Positions 34,630 through 46,790 of a stretch of 64,000 nucleotides of DNA are shown piece by piece. Every line of letters starts with the position of its first letter. Positions within the stretch are counted from its first letter, which is position 1. The position numbers were made by a program, and so were the translations under genes. The DNA comes from Neodontobutis hainanensis. Lineage: Eukaryota; Chordata; Actinopteri; Gobiiformes; Odontobutidae. The stretch covers positions 310,001 through 374,000 of the forward strand of contig JALDNG010000025.1 of assembly GCA_024349245.1 (NCBI GenBank), written 5' to 3'. The notes below the pieces were generated by a model. The model was not told where the DNA came from. It did not search any database and saw nothing but the letters and a program-made list of their open reading frames with translations.

Positions 34630-35815
34630 TCTTTATTTAATTACTTGGCTTTATTTAACCAGGTGAAACCTCATTAAGAAGACCTGGTCAAGATAACAGC
34701 ATTACATACAGTTTTAGACAAATACAATACAATTAATACAATTAACAAAAACACAAATAACAATATTTACAATCAAAAGTTAAAAAATCAAAGTCAATGT
34801 GTGCAAGTTAAAAAAAAATTACATTTCCTGGTATAAAAAAGAAAACTGAGCTTTAGCTTCAGTTTACGTACAAGATGCTCAATATGTTGCTTGAAGGACA
34901 GATTTTTATCCATAACAAAGACTAAATACTTGTAAGAAGAGAACATTTGTATTTCTTTTCCTTCAGCTGTTTTTATTTTAGGGAGCTGAGAGGGTAGCCG
35001 TTTTCTATTTGAGAACACCATAACTTTAGATTTGTCTGCATTTAACACTAGCCTCAGCTGAAATAGATGAGACTGAACAGCATCAAACGCAGACTGTAGG
35101 AAATCAAAGGCTTGTTCAGTTGAAGGAGAACAATAGATAACTGTGTCATCAGCATAAAAGTGAAAAAAGGCATTTGACACATTTTTACAAAGGTTATTCA
35201 CATAAATGGAGAACCCTGGGGTACTCCTTTAGTTACTGAAAGAAAGGAGGAAGACATGCCAGCTAGGTGTACACACTGAGTTCTACCTGACAGATAGAAA
35301 ACCAGCCAACATCAGCCGATTTAACAAGGTGACATGATCAACAGTGTCAGGCCTTTGACAAGTCAATAAGCAGCATTGTACAGAAGTTTTTACAATTAAG
35401 AGCATCAATGATATCATCAACTATTTTAACTGCAGCAGTTATTGTACTGTGTAGTTTTCAGAATCCAGATTGATTGTTTGATAAAATTTCATGAACCTCA
35501 ATACATTTTTTAAGCTGTTCAGCAACAATTTTCTCAAAGACCTTTGCCAGGATACATAACTTTGATATCAGCCTAATGAGATCGGTCGAGTCCCCTCCTT
35601 TCAACAAGGGAAGAACAAAACAAGCTTCCAAACAACAGGGATAACATTGTTTGAAAGGCTAAAGTTAAAAAGATATGCCAGGGGTTCAGTTATAAACTCT
35701 TTTGACATTTTAAGAAAAAAAGGATCAAGCTTGTCTGATCCTGGATTAGTTTTAGTTATTTGCATTTACTGTCGATGGGAGTTACCAATGGAGCACTTCC
35801 TGTCTGAAATGTTAG
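34630..35815 (-). mobile_element. LINE reverse transcriptase remnant
   Basis: On the minus strand, starting near 35,790, the fingers motif ITKTNPGSDKLDPFFLKMSK leads to NNVIPVVWK. Next comes a palm piece equivalent to LLIDLSKAFDTVDHVTLLNR (35,330-35,390) and then the catalytic box FYADDTVIYCS with SAFDAVQSHLFQLRLVLNAD (34,900-35,170). The YADD aspartates are intact. Several frameshifts and stops break the gene, and the endonuclease is missing. Downstream, ttatttaaccaggtgaaacc and attaagaagacctggtcaag fit a LINE-associated 3' region. It is an APE-type non-LTR element of the L2/CR1-like kind; the exact clade is not certain. It is a 5'-truncated, dead copy. Confidence 0.85.
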
Positions 35816-37724
35816 CTGCTGTCTTAACACAGCGCTAATATAGAGCCCCCGGCTCAGCCCCTTCGCCAAAAGCAAATAACACTGTAGAGTCTGCAGCATA
35901 AAGGCCTGGACAGCTCAACCACAAACAACCTTTCAACAGCTATACCTAAAAGGCTAGCTACTGCACATACTGTAGGTCAGCTTTTTATTTTATGATTCAG
36001 TTTGAAAGTTTGACACTATATGGTGTTAGTTGTAATGTTACTTTTAATTCATTATGCCTTTCTCTTTTGCTCTTTGGGTTTGAGTTTTAGCATATTTTTT
36101 TTCAAAAGACATTTCTGTATAGCGTTATAAAAATTAACAATTTGTACCCTTTATCCAATAAGCAAAGTAAAAACTTAAAAATATGCATTCAAAAGTTCAT
36201 ATATACAAATAAAATTTGTGATCAATCTTGAGTTAATTATGGACAATTATGTGTTTAAATATTTTAATTGTATGACAGCCCTGGTTTATAGTCAACTGGA
36301 GATAGTTACATGTATGCAGTGTATGATCCATTTAGAGAAAAGGCAGTCATTTCATATTAACGTCTTTACATTGTTTCCTCTTCAATGCAGTGTGTCATGC
36401 AAGCTGTCCATACATAATTTCCCTCTTGTCCGTGCATGTTTATCTTGAGGCCACCTGCGCTGTCCCGACAGGTGCAAATAATGTCCAGACCACAAACAGA
36501 TGCAAAGACTTGGCAGGTGACAACGCTGAGACAGACCAATATAAAGCAAAACCATCTGGACCTGCAGTCCATCGCCTTTAGCCCTTCCCCAAGCTTCAGA
36601 GTGGGTCCTAGAGATGGCAGATGGGGGATACAAACCCAGCCCGGAGCGCCTCTGGACAGGCAGGAGAGGCGGAGGTCCTGGAGGTGGTCCAACGAGCACT
36701 CTCATCCTCTCAACTGTTGCAAAAAGATTGGTGGCCAGTGGGATAATCCGGCAGTGTGAATGCTCCAGATAGCTGTCTCCACATGTGAGCAAGGAAAACC
36801 AAAGAATAAAGCACTCCACACAATGGGGGTCTTAGGAAACTATCGTTGTAAAGAGGGCTGTAAATTTAGCGCAAGGAATAGTGTGCAATTAACTATGTTG
36901 CATTAACTACAGCAGCAGATTACAATGAAAAACTAAAAACAAAAACGGAAACGCTAGAGTGCACTTTGCTTTTGGATGACATGGTGAACAAAGCCCTAAT
37001 CTAATCCATGAAGTGAATTAAACATTTACAGACAATACAGGTTTCCATAGTTTCAGAGCGTGATCCATTCCTATTCTGTGGTGGGTCATTTCCACTCACG
37101 TAAGGTTGATATGATATCACCCACTGCAGTGTTTACCTTGGAAAGTGACCCAAAATGTTCCCCAAGTAGTAGCCTACTGTACAGTTCACTTTTCAGGAAT
37201 GCTTTTGACTATTTTGGGAAATGGAAACTTACCCATGTTAACCCAACTCATACAGTGCCATTCATTCATTCAAAAAAAAGCTTTTTTACTTTAACTCAAA
37301 TATTCATGCTGGTTTCCAACGTCTATGTGTTTTTTTAAACATGTTGTCAATGGCTGCCATCTTTATATCTCTCTATTTGTCCCTATCCTTGAAGCACAGA
37401 TTTAGTTTGATGCCATATTTGTTCAAGGGCATCTCTAGATAATGCTCAGCACTGCTTAAAGTAGCAGCAGACAGGAAAGATCCAGGGTGGTACGCCTTCT
37501 CTTTTTTACAGGGTCATTTCAACCATTAGACCGCCAACATCAGGTGACGGCTTGATGGGAAATTTCCAGCAAGTGCTCAAGGAATGCAGATTTGAGCCAA
37601 GACGGCATGGAGTGTGCCAGCTCATTGCAAAGGGTAATGAAAGTGAATCTGAAGACATAAAGTGGCAGAGAAATTAGGACAATGACACACAAAATGAAAA
37701 TGAGTAGTTCAGAAATAATATAAT
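35816..37724. other. gene-free stretch with a GC-rich block
   Basis: No gene is recognised. The block 36,440-36,790 is GC-rich and open in several frames on both strands. None shows a domain, and overlapping opposite-strand frames suggest composition rather than coding. It could be regulatory. Confidence 0.35.
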
Positions 37725-37758
37725 AATAAATACTATTGACCAATAAATACTATTGACC
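37725..37758. repeat. 17-bp perfect tandem duplication
   Basis: aataaatactattgacc occurs twice head to tail (37,725-37,741 and 37,742-37,758), immediately before the second Rex3 fragment. Confidence 0.95.
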
Positions 37759-37769
37759 TGACCGGACTC

Positions 37770-38242
37770 GATTTGCGTTCCTACTCTCACCTATGAGCTG
37801 TGGGTCATGAGTGAAAGGACAAGATCACAGATACTGGCGGCCAAAATGAGCTTTCTCCGCAGGGTGGCTGGGCGGTCCCTTAGCAATAGGGTGAGGAGCT
37901 CAGTCACTTGCAAGGAGCTCAGAGTAGAGCCGCTGCTTCTCCACATCGAGAGGGGTCAGCTGAGGTGGCTCTGGCATCTGTTCTGGATGCCTCCTGGGCG
38001 CCTTCCGGGGTTAGATGTTTTAGGTGTCCCACCAGGAGGAGGCCCCGGGGAAGAACTAGGAGACACTGAAGGGACTATGTCTCTCAGCTGGCCTGGGAAC
38101 ACCTCGTGTTCCCGGAAGAGCTGGAGGAGAAGGGAGAGCTGGGGAGTAGGGAGTCTGGTGAGTAGGGTGTCTGGGCGTTTCTGCTCAGACTTCTGCCCCC
38201 ACAACTCGGCTCCGAACCAGCAGAAGATGGATAGATGAAATA
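37770..38242 (+). mobile_element. Rex3 LINE, 3' end (second copy)
   Basis: A 5'-truncated copy begins around ttcctactctcacctatgag. The C-terminal part reads ERTRSQI.AAKMSFLRRVAG, then RVRSS..CKELRVEPLLLHI and QLRWLWHL..MPPGRLP on the plus strand. After an indel it gives tctcagctggcctgggaaca and the 3' end agcagaagatggatagatg. Compared with the 27-30 kb copy it lacks the insertions and hairpins but also has frameshifts. Truncation at the 5' side is the usual outcome of target-primed reverse transcription. Confidence 0.85.
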
Positions 38243-38308
38243 ATGACCCATTTTGATGTGATTACCACAATTTTGCACTGGCGTTTTGCCTTTGCATAAA
38301 TGAACATT

Positions 38309-38463
38309 CTCGGCCGACTCCGGTCTTCCTGTGAGGAGTCTGCATGTCCTCCACGTGTTACCGTGGGTTCTCTCCGGGTACGCCGGCTTCCTCCCACCGT
38401 CCAAACACATGCATGTATAGGTCAACTGGCAACTCTAAATTGTCCCTTGAATGAATGTGAGCA
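38309..38463 (+). repeat. fragment of the second SINE family
   Basis: Contains ctccggtcttcctgtgagga, gtctgcatgtcctccacgtg, ttctctccgggtacgccggc, gacatgca-like text and ggcaactctaaattgtccc. It is the middle of the SINE at 19.7 kb without tRNA head or tail, and lies about 70 bp after the Rex3 end. Confidence 0.82.
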
Positions 38464-40619
38464 AGAGGACCCCCTCGAAAACAAGATGATTTATCTCATG
38501 GGATTAATCCTCACGAAAAATGTACAGGTAAAACAGTTAATGCATAATATAGACTGAGGATTCACTTGCGATTACAATTATTCAACATCATGTTGCATAT
38601 TCCTGTATACGCTAGAACCATGGTTGTAAAAAAAGATCTGGATAAGGCACCAATCTTTTTATTAGTGGCCACTCGAGGTAGCAAAACAATAAATCTACAA
38701 CAAAACGTAAAAACAAATGCCTGGTGTACGACGGACAGATACAACTTCAAAAAGGTTGGATTTCATAGAATTTATTTTGTTACAAATCCTTAAAAAACCC
38801 TAAAAAAAAAGGACCGCTCTCACCTTTGGTCAGAACAGATCATATAGAACTAGACAGCAGATTATACACAAGACCACATATTTGAGGGCTGTAGTGCGCC
38901 TGTACTATAGGCCGCACAACACCAAGAGCCAAAACCATTGAGACAAAATAGTTTTTGCCGTGCTGCGCCAATAAGCAACATCCATCAAAAATCATTGGTG
39001 GCCATTAATCATTCATGATGCTGTTCTTACAATTCCTCCATGGGAACAATTTTAGCATAGACACATACTCTAAATGAAATAAATTGCATTAAGTCATAGA
39101 ACAAATACAAGACCACATAAATAATCGACAGAATTTCAAGTGATTGTACAAGATACATTTGTTGTTGATATCAACTCATTCAACTGTGAACATCATGTAC
39201 GTACAGTCCATTAATTATCAAACCAAGTACATAATGATAATTATGCAAAGAAAAACAACAAACTTGGGTGCATGGTGAGTAGGTAGTTAAGTTGGGTACT
39301 CTCTACACCAGTCTTCACCTACCTCTCAAATTCACACACTTACAGGTGAGTTAGTGAAGTCATCTGTCAGTGTAAGATGTAGAGTAAGTCCAAACTAAAA
39401 CAGAAAAAGACTAATTTAATTTGGTTAGCTTGGCATTTACAGTTACATTTTTGTACAGTTTTTGGGCTGTCTGTGGTCTATTTGGACTTCCTCACATTTC
39501 AATGGAACGGGACCAGTTTGATGTTGAAAGTAAACCAATACCCATAGCAGCATTCAGATTTAGTGCAAGTGAACCGTACTACCAGCACAACTGCACCACA
39601 GTTCATTATAATAGCACAAAACATGATAAGTGTGAACTAATCTCTACAGCCCTCTGACTGACTTGCAATCACCCAGAGTGTGTCTGCCTCATGCACAAAG
39701 CAGCTGAGATTGACTCCGGCTCTTTGCACTTTTGCTTTTCCTGTAAATCAGTGCACCCCACTAGTGGCCTGTCTACATCAATGTTTTTCTTATTTAAAAA
39801 AAAAGTTCATACACTCAAAGCCACCACTACCAAACACAGATGATTTCCTCTTGTAACACGCCCAAATGAAACATTCAGGGTGTTTCTCCTTTAGATTTGC
39901 GCTGCTGCAGCTCCCCTGCTCTCTCAGAGCTGCTCACTCGTTGCTGACGCTGTGTCACGTTAAGACTCATGCTGCTACTCTGTGTAAAGCCCCTGCTTTG
40001 TGCTTTGTGTGTGTGCCCTCCTGTTTACATCAGCACAGACTATAGTACGGGTTAGCAATTACCTTAGGGGCACGTGTCATTGTTGGCACACAGTGGTATA
40101 AGTGGCACGTGGGGCAAGAGCAGTACAAACTCTTTGTTAACATCCCAGTGGTAAGTGCTCCTCCATTTCCTCACAAAGTTCGACCTGTGCACAGGTGGGG
40201 CTTGAAAGTTCACCATATTGTAACTTAGTAATGTAAGATTCTATTTTGGGGCCCTTTCCTAGATTGAAGCCCAAGAAAAAAATCTTTTTTTTCCATCCTT
40301 CTGTTACCCTGTTACCATGCCCCTTTGACATCAAAATGGACACTAAGGTAGTGAAAACAATGATGCATGCAACAAAACGACTAAATATAATAAAGAAAAG
40401 CAATTATCTTCTTTGGTAGTCGCACATATGTTTTTCCCTTTTGCAGTCAGCCCTGAACGTTGCTGTAACATTTTAACAACCATATGTCTTTCCACTTCTA
40501 AACCTCTTTGAAGTCCTATTGGCAGTAAAGGCCTTTCTCACAGCAGCCATTTAACTGCGCCACAGCAGCGGCACAGGTGAAACTGATTATATTAATAAAG
40601 ATGGCTCAGGTCCACTTAC
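38464..40619. other. gene-free stretch
   Basis: No gene or known repeat. The plus-strand frame at 39,421-39,657 begins with a hydrophobic stretch but lacks a credible promoter, family match or splice context, so it is left out. Confidence 0.4.
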
Positions 40620-40702
40620 TGCACCGATGTTAGAGTCAGCCAGCGTGAGCCCAAGTACTGCCACACCTCGCCGTTAAGCAGTTTCAGCGTGATCACTTCC
40701 AC
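40620..40702 (-). CDS. candidate internal coding exon, unidentified
   Basis: On the minus strand an 83-nt open segment lies between an acceptor (tctaaaacag, ending at 40,703) and a strong donor (gtaagt from 40,619 downward). Only one frame is open. It reads VEVITLKLLNGEVWQYLGSR followed by WLTLTSV, with varied residues and G/C-ending codons unlike the AT-rich surroundings. The length (83, not a multiple of 3) would need matching phase in neighbouring exons, which I did not find. I do not recognise the protein. It could also be a conserved non-coding element with chance splice-like ends. Confidence 0.28.
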
Positions 40703-43700
40703 CTGTTTTAGACAAGTTTTAACAATATAATGAATGGCTGAAATACAGTGGGTTTACAGAGGTCTTGTATTGTGCTCCAGTGCAGAGCTATTTGTTCAAT
40801 GCTCTATGAACAGAAATGATCTGATAAAACTGGATGTAGTGAAAGTGGATGTGAATGAAAAACATACCTGATAAAGGTGTTTAAAACAATACACTAAAAA
40901 GCAAAAAATTATGTATATAGACAAATGAAGGGGTCTCACCTGCTAAAGAGCGTACCACATACAGTATGAGACCCACTTGAGTAAAAATGATTGATAACTG
41001 ATAAATCTGATAAAAGTAATTAGCTTGACTTTCAGTTAGTATTTAATGAATGTCAGTTTGCAATGGCATTTAACAATTTGTGACACAGTGACAGCAATGC
41101 ATTTCCGTCACTTCAGGTCACCATACAAAGTAGTTGTAGACTACTTTTATTTTACTGAACTGATTTTAGTTTTAGTTTAGTTTTAGTTTATTTCGACCAT
41201 TTAAAAAAAAAAAAAAATAAATAAAAAAGAAAGAACAAACTGACACCAAAAATAAATAAGTGACAGCCTTAACCAGTCATATAGTCATTTAGTCACATGT
41301 GTGGCTCTGTGCAGCGGACTTTAGTCACAGACTCTGGAGCTACTGCTGTTTATCACAGTTTCAAATCACACAGCTTATGCTTTATGCAGAAGGAAAAAAA
41401 TAAAGAAAAAAATAAGAAATTACCACAATACAGTGTATTACTGAGAGGAGTTTATTGACTTGAAAATAGTGATGTAAGTAAGAGTTAAGTAGGAATGCTG
41501 TTGTTGTGACCTCAACACAACATTAAACTGAGCTCTTAGATCTTTCGTTTATATTTTATTTTTGAAAATTGTCCATAAACGGGGGACCACTATACCTGCT
41601 GCAAAAATCACACTCAAAGTGACAGTCTGTGGAGTACAGTGAAGTTGTAGTTTTATTTTTTTTTTTATAATGCCTGTTTTGTCCTCAGTTTTGGTCGAGT
41701 CCTGGTTTCTGTGTCCCGAGTTCAGTGGAGACTGGTCTTTTTTGAGTGAACTTACAGCGAGTACACTGTGAGCCAGAGTTAATTAAAGCAGGCTTTGCAT
41801 TAAAAAAAGCCTTTTGTGAACTGACGGCTCAGACACATTGCATTGCTTTCATACGTCATTTAGAGCTCAGTTGCACATGTTTCCACAAAATATGTACGTC
41901 CTAAATAGATATGCCAATTACCCTAATGGAAAGCAGAGAGCGCAACCGCTTCAATTAGCGAGGCCTGTTCCTATTTCATTTCTCCTCACACCTCACAGAG
42001 TTTGTGATAAAACACAATGTACTGAGGGGGGGGTTATAAGTTCTGCTCCTACAGCTGGAAATTGAACGCTCCTTTTGCCTCAATCTGACACTGCAACAGA
42101 ATGATGTTACCAGCAGAACACATCTAGAGGCATCAAATTACAACACGGCCTCTATTTGTGAAGGAGCACACTCGGCTGTGTATCTCCAACATGTCGGTGC
42201 AGATGTAATTGGAATCAGCGCCCAATGAAACAGCACAACAGGGCTTTGCTCAGGATCAAATGGTCACAGTCTGGTGACTCTATAGGCTTCTGTTTGTGTA
42301 AACGCCATAAACACATGGCCTGACAAATACGCATTTCTTTTTTGTTACCACCTTATTTATTTATTTATTTTTTTGCCTCAGCAGCCTAATTAAACATCAG
42401 AAGGTAATATGTGGGGTAAGATTAGATTTACAGAAGTTCTCTTTGCAGACAGGAGGGTCAGGACCTCTCCTTCTCAAATGATGACCCCCTCATATAAAGT
42501 TGTGACCCTATTTTTGAAAGTGTATAGTTGTAAATGCTGCTCTAAATACTATTAAATTGAATATTGTTATTGCAAAAAAAATAAGTTTGGAAAAGAACAC
42601 TTTCATTTGCCCCTCGCCCTGCTCAGTACCTGTGTGTTTACCTTTTTTTTTTTAAATGCAATTGTTGAGCAGATGAGTGGCAGCCAAAAGCAGAGGAGTT
42701 TTAGGGGAGTGTGTTGAGCTCTTGTTAGTGTTTTATTGCAGCACAAAGAAGCAATATAAAAGCTAAAAGGAATGACACATCTGCATTATACTGAAATATT
42801 AGACATTATTGCTGTTGGTTTTGGATCAATAATGAGATGAGTGAGAGTGGCGTTACCAGGACGTTTTCCTTGGCTTAAGCCCTGAAGCCCCCAACACTAA
42901 GGGGAAATAAACGTTAGAAGTGCTGCTGATGAGGAGACTGTGGCCTGTGTCAGGTTTAGATAAAGCCACCAGTCTATAAACCCTACGCTCTCTTTCAGAG
43001 CTGTTCTGTCCCGTTCTGGTCCCAAACACATCTGCATGTTTAAAGCATGTCTCATAAATAAGCTTCTCGTGTGAAACTATACACACGTTACTCTGCAATA
43101 AAGGTACGGCAACTCTAAATTTCCTAAGATCCTGTCAAAATAAAAACTGTGTCATTCAACACACTCTTACCAAAATTATGGTTATTTATTCCTTTTTTAA
43201 TTTAGACAGTGTAATGTATTTTAAAAGAATTAGATTTTTTTATGAACAGAAATCAACAATTGTATTAAACATATACTATATTAACAGCACTAATTCATGG
43301 TTTGAATGTAGTTACTGTAGAATTGGGGAAAATACCATCAGATTGTTCCATAATCTGACTCACCCAGTAGCACCCTGTTTCTTCAAAAATTTAAGTTACA
43401 CCAAACGGTAGAGACAAACAGCAGAGAGTGCCAGGCTTTGTGCACTGATTACAGCACCAGCTACATGGCATTATCAGTTTGCCAAATCTTCATCACCTCA
43501 TTTAGAAGTTTTACAGATAGACTGACAATAGCTGTGCGTCAATGACCTACATACTTTATATAAATTGACCTAAAGCCCACAGGTTAATCTTAGGGTGAGG
43601 AACTAGAGTAAACTATGTTCATACTTGCAGACATCCATGACATAGTCAGAAAGGGGTTTAAAAATAGAAGAGCTTTTTGTGATACAAATTACTTTTTGCA

Positions 43701-45318
43701 TGTATTTAGGAATACTACAAAAGTAGCATTTGCAATAATACTTAGCAGTTTTATAAAAAAAAAAGTTATTTGGCCATCTTCTTTTCAGCTAGTTATGGTT
43801 TTATTAGGAAGAGGCCTTGCCCTTCAAATGTCCTCATCAAACACAACTCTCTCTCATGAACACACATATATACCCTTATGTGTGGCAAAACACTCAAATC
43901 TGCTGGTTTGGGGCCTTGCTTTTGCTGTTTTCACTGGGTAACCAGGTTTGGCCCAGTGCCTCATTTTCCCTTCTGTTCTTTCTCTGAATCAAAGGGCCAT
44001 TATCACTGTCACTCATTCTCTGACACAAAAGCTACTGTTTGAAAAGGCTCAATGTAAATCTCATATCTTACATGAAACAGTTTGATTTATTTTCCTGCAG
44101 CTTTTCTTGCTAACTCGGCCTCCTCCTGGCTGGAATCCCGCCTTTCAACGTCCACGTCAAAGGACCGGGTGGAAGCTGGCCAAAGTCACCTCACCCTCCT
44201 CCTCTTTTCTGTCCATATCTGTCCACAGCAGGTGCCCAGCTCGCTCAAAGATAGTAGCGATATTGCAAAAGGGAAAAAAAAGTCCAAGGGAGTAGTTTTA
44301 TACGCTGCTCACAAACAGTATAAGCCATTTGTCTTTTTCGGGGAAAAGCAGTGCAATAGTGCTGTACTATCAGCTGCTGTTGATTCTGTCTTGCAGAAAG
44401 ATGATTTCTCTTTTTGTGGAGGTGTCTAGAAGGTGTAGAGATGGTTTAGTCAAACTAAATCCATTACTTTACAAACAACCAGGATGGAATAAACAGATGA
44501 AGTCTTCGTCCTTGGAAGAAAGGCCTCTAACTGGATTATTGAGTTATAATTGTTATTTTAATACTATTGTTTCATTGTCCCTAACAGCTGCTGTGTTTCT
44601 TACAAGACTTTGTTTACTAGAAACTATTTCATTCAATCAGAATTTAGGCTTTTTTAAGCCAGTGTTTTTTACAATTACAATTAGGCTACTTTATTGTCCA
44701 CAAATGTGGAAATTTGTCTTTGGTTTTACCATACAAATACACATATACAAACCAACAGTGAAGTGAAGAAATAAGTAAAGTAAAGTAAAAAGGCACAATT
44801 TAAGTACATCCTACATCAACCGCCAGACCTATTGTTTGACTTATTACAAAATTGTTCAGTTTGCGTAAGAGTTGCAAATGTTGTAAACATTTCTTTAAAA
44901 TATAGTCTGTGCTCTCCTTAAAGGTAAGTCTGCTATCTATGTATTTTTCAGAACTTTGGACAGTGTTTCAGAACTTGACATAAGCTTTGATTTGAAAAGT
45001 TCCATTGAGTATTGGTCTAACAACTCAAAACTCCCACTGTTTTAAATGTAGGAAAAGTTGCGTTTCAGACCACCTTCTCTGTTAAGTGAGGTCTTTTCCA
45101 TTTGATCAAAGATGGCTTCCTCTCTTAAACCATCTGGCCTCCTTGGCCAAGATTCAGACATTGCTGTCCTCAAAGGAATGCCATTTATCTTTGTCGTCTT
45201 GTATATCGTTAATGGTTTCAGTAGTCATCTTGTCATAACTGACAGTATTATGAGCCATACACTTCTTATTCCTGCAACCCTTGGTAGTGACTGAGTGCCG
45301 AGGTAATAGTCTAGACCT
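40703..45318. other. gene-free stretch, parts possibly regulatory
   Basis: No gene is recognised. At 41,160-41,215 tandem TTTTAG units precede ttatttcgaccatttaaaaa, a pattern seen in fish LINE 3' tails read in reverse. The region 41,790-42,270 is repeat-free with ccaattaccctaatggaaag and cttcaattagcgaggcctg, a candidate homeodomain-site-bearing element. At 44,685-44,760 gctactttattgtccacaaa plus tgtggaaatttgtctttgg resembles another reverse-oriented LINE tail. Confidence 0.35.
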
Positions 45319-46539
45319 GTTGTTGTGCTGTTGTTGTTGTGCTGTTGTTGTTGTTGTGGTGCTGTTATGGTGATGTTGTAGGGCTGTTGGGGTGCTGTGT
45401 TGTTGTGGTGCTGTTGTTGTTGTTGTTGTGTTGTTGTTGTGGTGCGGTTTTAGTGTTGTTGTGGTGCTGTTGGGGTGCTGTGTTGTTGTGCTGTTGTTGG
45501 GGTGCTGTGTTGTTGTTTTTCTGTTGTTGTTGTTGTGTTGCTGTTGTGGTGCTGTTGGGGTGCTGTGTTGTTGTGCTGTTGTTGTTGTGTTGTTGTTGTT
45601 GTTGTGGTGCTGTTGTAGTGTTGTTGTGCTGCTGTTGTTGTTGTTGTGGTGCTGTTGTAGTGTTGTTGTGCTGCTGTTGTTGTTGTTGTGGTGCTGTTGT
45701 AGTGTTGTTGTGCTGCTGTTGTTGTTGTTGTGGTGCTGTTGTAGTGTTGTTGTGCTGCTGTTGTTGTTGTTGTGGTGCTGTTGTAGTGTTGTTGTGCTGC
45801 TGTTGTTGTTGTTGTGGTGCGGTTGTAGTGTTGTTGTAGTGTTGTTGTGGTGCTGTGTTGTTGTGCTGTTGTTGTTGTTGTGGTGCCGTTGGGGTGCTGT
45901 GTTGTTGTTGTGCTGTTGTGGTGCCGTTGGGGTGCTGTGTTGTTGTTGTTGTGCTGTTGTGGTGCCGTTGGGGTGCTGTGTTGTTGTTGTGCTGTTGTTG
46001 TTGTTGTTGTGGTGCTGTTATGGTGCAGTGTTGTTGTGGTGTTGTTGGGGTGCTGTGTTGTTGTTTTTCTGTTGTTGTTGTTGTGTTGCTGTTATGGTGC
46101 TGTTGGGGTGCTGTGTTGCTGTTGTTGTTGTGGTGCTGTGTTGTTGTTGTGGTGTTGTTGTGGTGCGGTTGTGGTGCTGTGTTGTTGTGGTGCTGTGTTG
46201 TTGTTGTGGTGTTGTTGTGGTGCGGTTGTGGTGCTGTGTTGTTGTGGTGCTGTGTTGTTGTTGTGGTGTTGTTGTGGTGCGGTTGTGGTGCGGTTGTGGT
46301 GCTGTGTTGTTGTGGTGTTGGGGTGCTGTGTTGTTGTTGTTGTTGTAATGTTGTTGTGGTGCAGTTGTGGTGCTGTGTTGTTGTGGTGCTGTGTTGTTGT
46401 TGTGGTGCGGTTGTGATGCGGTTGTGGTGCTGTGTTGTTGTGGTGTTGTGGTGCTGTGTTGTTGTTGTGGTGTTGTTGTGGTGCGGTTGTGGTGCGGTTG
46501 TGGTGCTGTGTTGTTGTGGTGTTGGGGTGCTGTGTTGTT
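45319..46539 (+). repeat. 1.2-kb G/T-rich minisatellite with 42- and 57-bp units
   Basis: The plus strand consists almost only of G and T with sparse C and very little A, built from gtt, gtg and gct triplets. A perfect 42-bp unit (beginning gtggtgctgttgtagtgttg) starts at 45,604, 45,646, 45,688, 45,730 and 45,772, with a diverged sixth at 45,814. A 57-bp unit (ttgttgttgtggtgttgttg...) starts at 46,141, 46,198 and 46,255. Because units are multiples of three without stops, long Cys/Val/Leu frames (plus) and Thr/Gln/His/Pro frames (minus) appear. Those are artefacts of the array. Confidence 0.95.
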
Positions 46540-46790
46540 AAATGGCAGCGTAGGACACACAGCGTTTCAGCGCCAGCTCCAGGACAACACCAAAGAAGCA
46601 GCTGTAACCTTGCAAACAGAAGCTTTCGGGTCGTTGCCAGAGCTCAGCCTGCGCTCCCCACGGTGACACCAGCCAGCTGCGCCAGGTGCCCAGGCCAGCA
46701 TGGAGAACCAGGCTTCCGTCCTGGGGCAGTTTTACATCACAATGGAAAGCACTGAAAGACAATATTTACTAATTTTCCGGCCAAAAGTAA
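46540..46790. other. GC-rich unique block beside the array
   Basis: Repeat-free sequence with gccagctgcgccaggtgccc and gtcgttgccagagctcagcc abuts the G/T array. Both-strand frames are open but carry no recognisable domain. It may be a conserved non-coding element. Confidence 0.25.

Noticed and set aside
36382..36819. 145-codon minus-strand frame in GC-rich DNA
   Set aside because: Overlapping frames are open on both strands, no domain is recognised and no splice context was found. High GC content explains the lack of stops.
39421..39657. Small secreted-protein-like frame (hydrophobic start)
   Set aside because: No cleavage-site, family or splice support. Hydrophobic starts are common in AT-rich random frames.
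40620..40702. 5S-rRNA-like reading (agtacttgg shared with 5S RNA)
   Set aside because: Only about 10 bases agree, and the internal control region of 5S genes is not present in order.
43105..43125. SINE match (ggcaactctaaattt)
   Set aside because: About 14 bases without supporting SINE sequence on either side.
45392..46560. Long Cys/Val/Leu-rich frames (plus) and a Thr/Gln/His/Pro-rich frame (minus)
   Set aside because: They are translations of the G/T minisatellite. Units are multiples of three with no stop codons, overlapping frames are open on both strands, and no start context or domain is seen.
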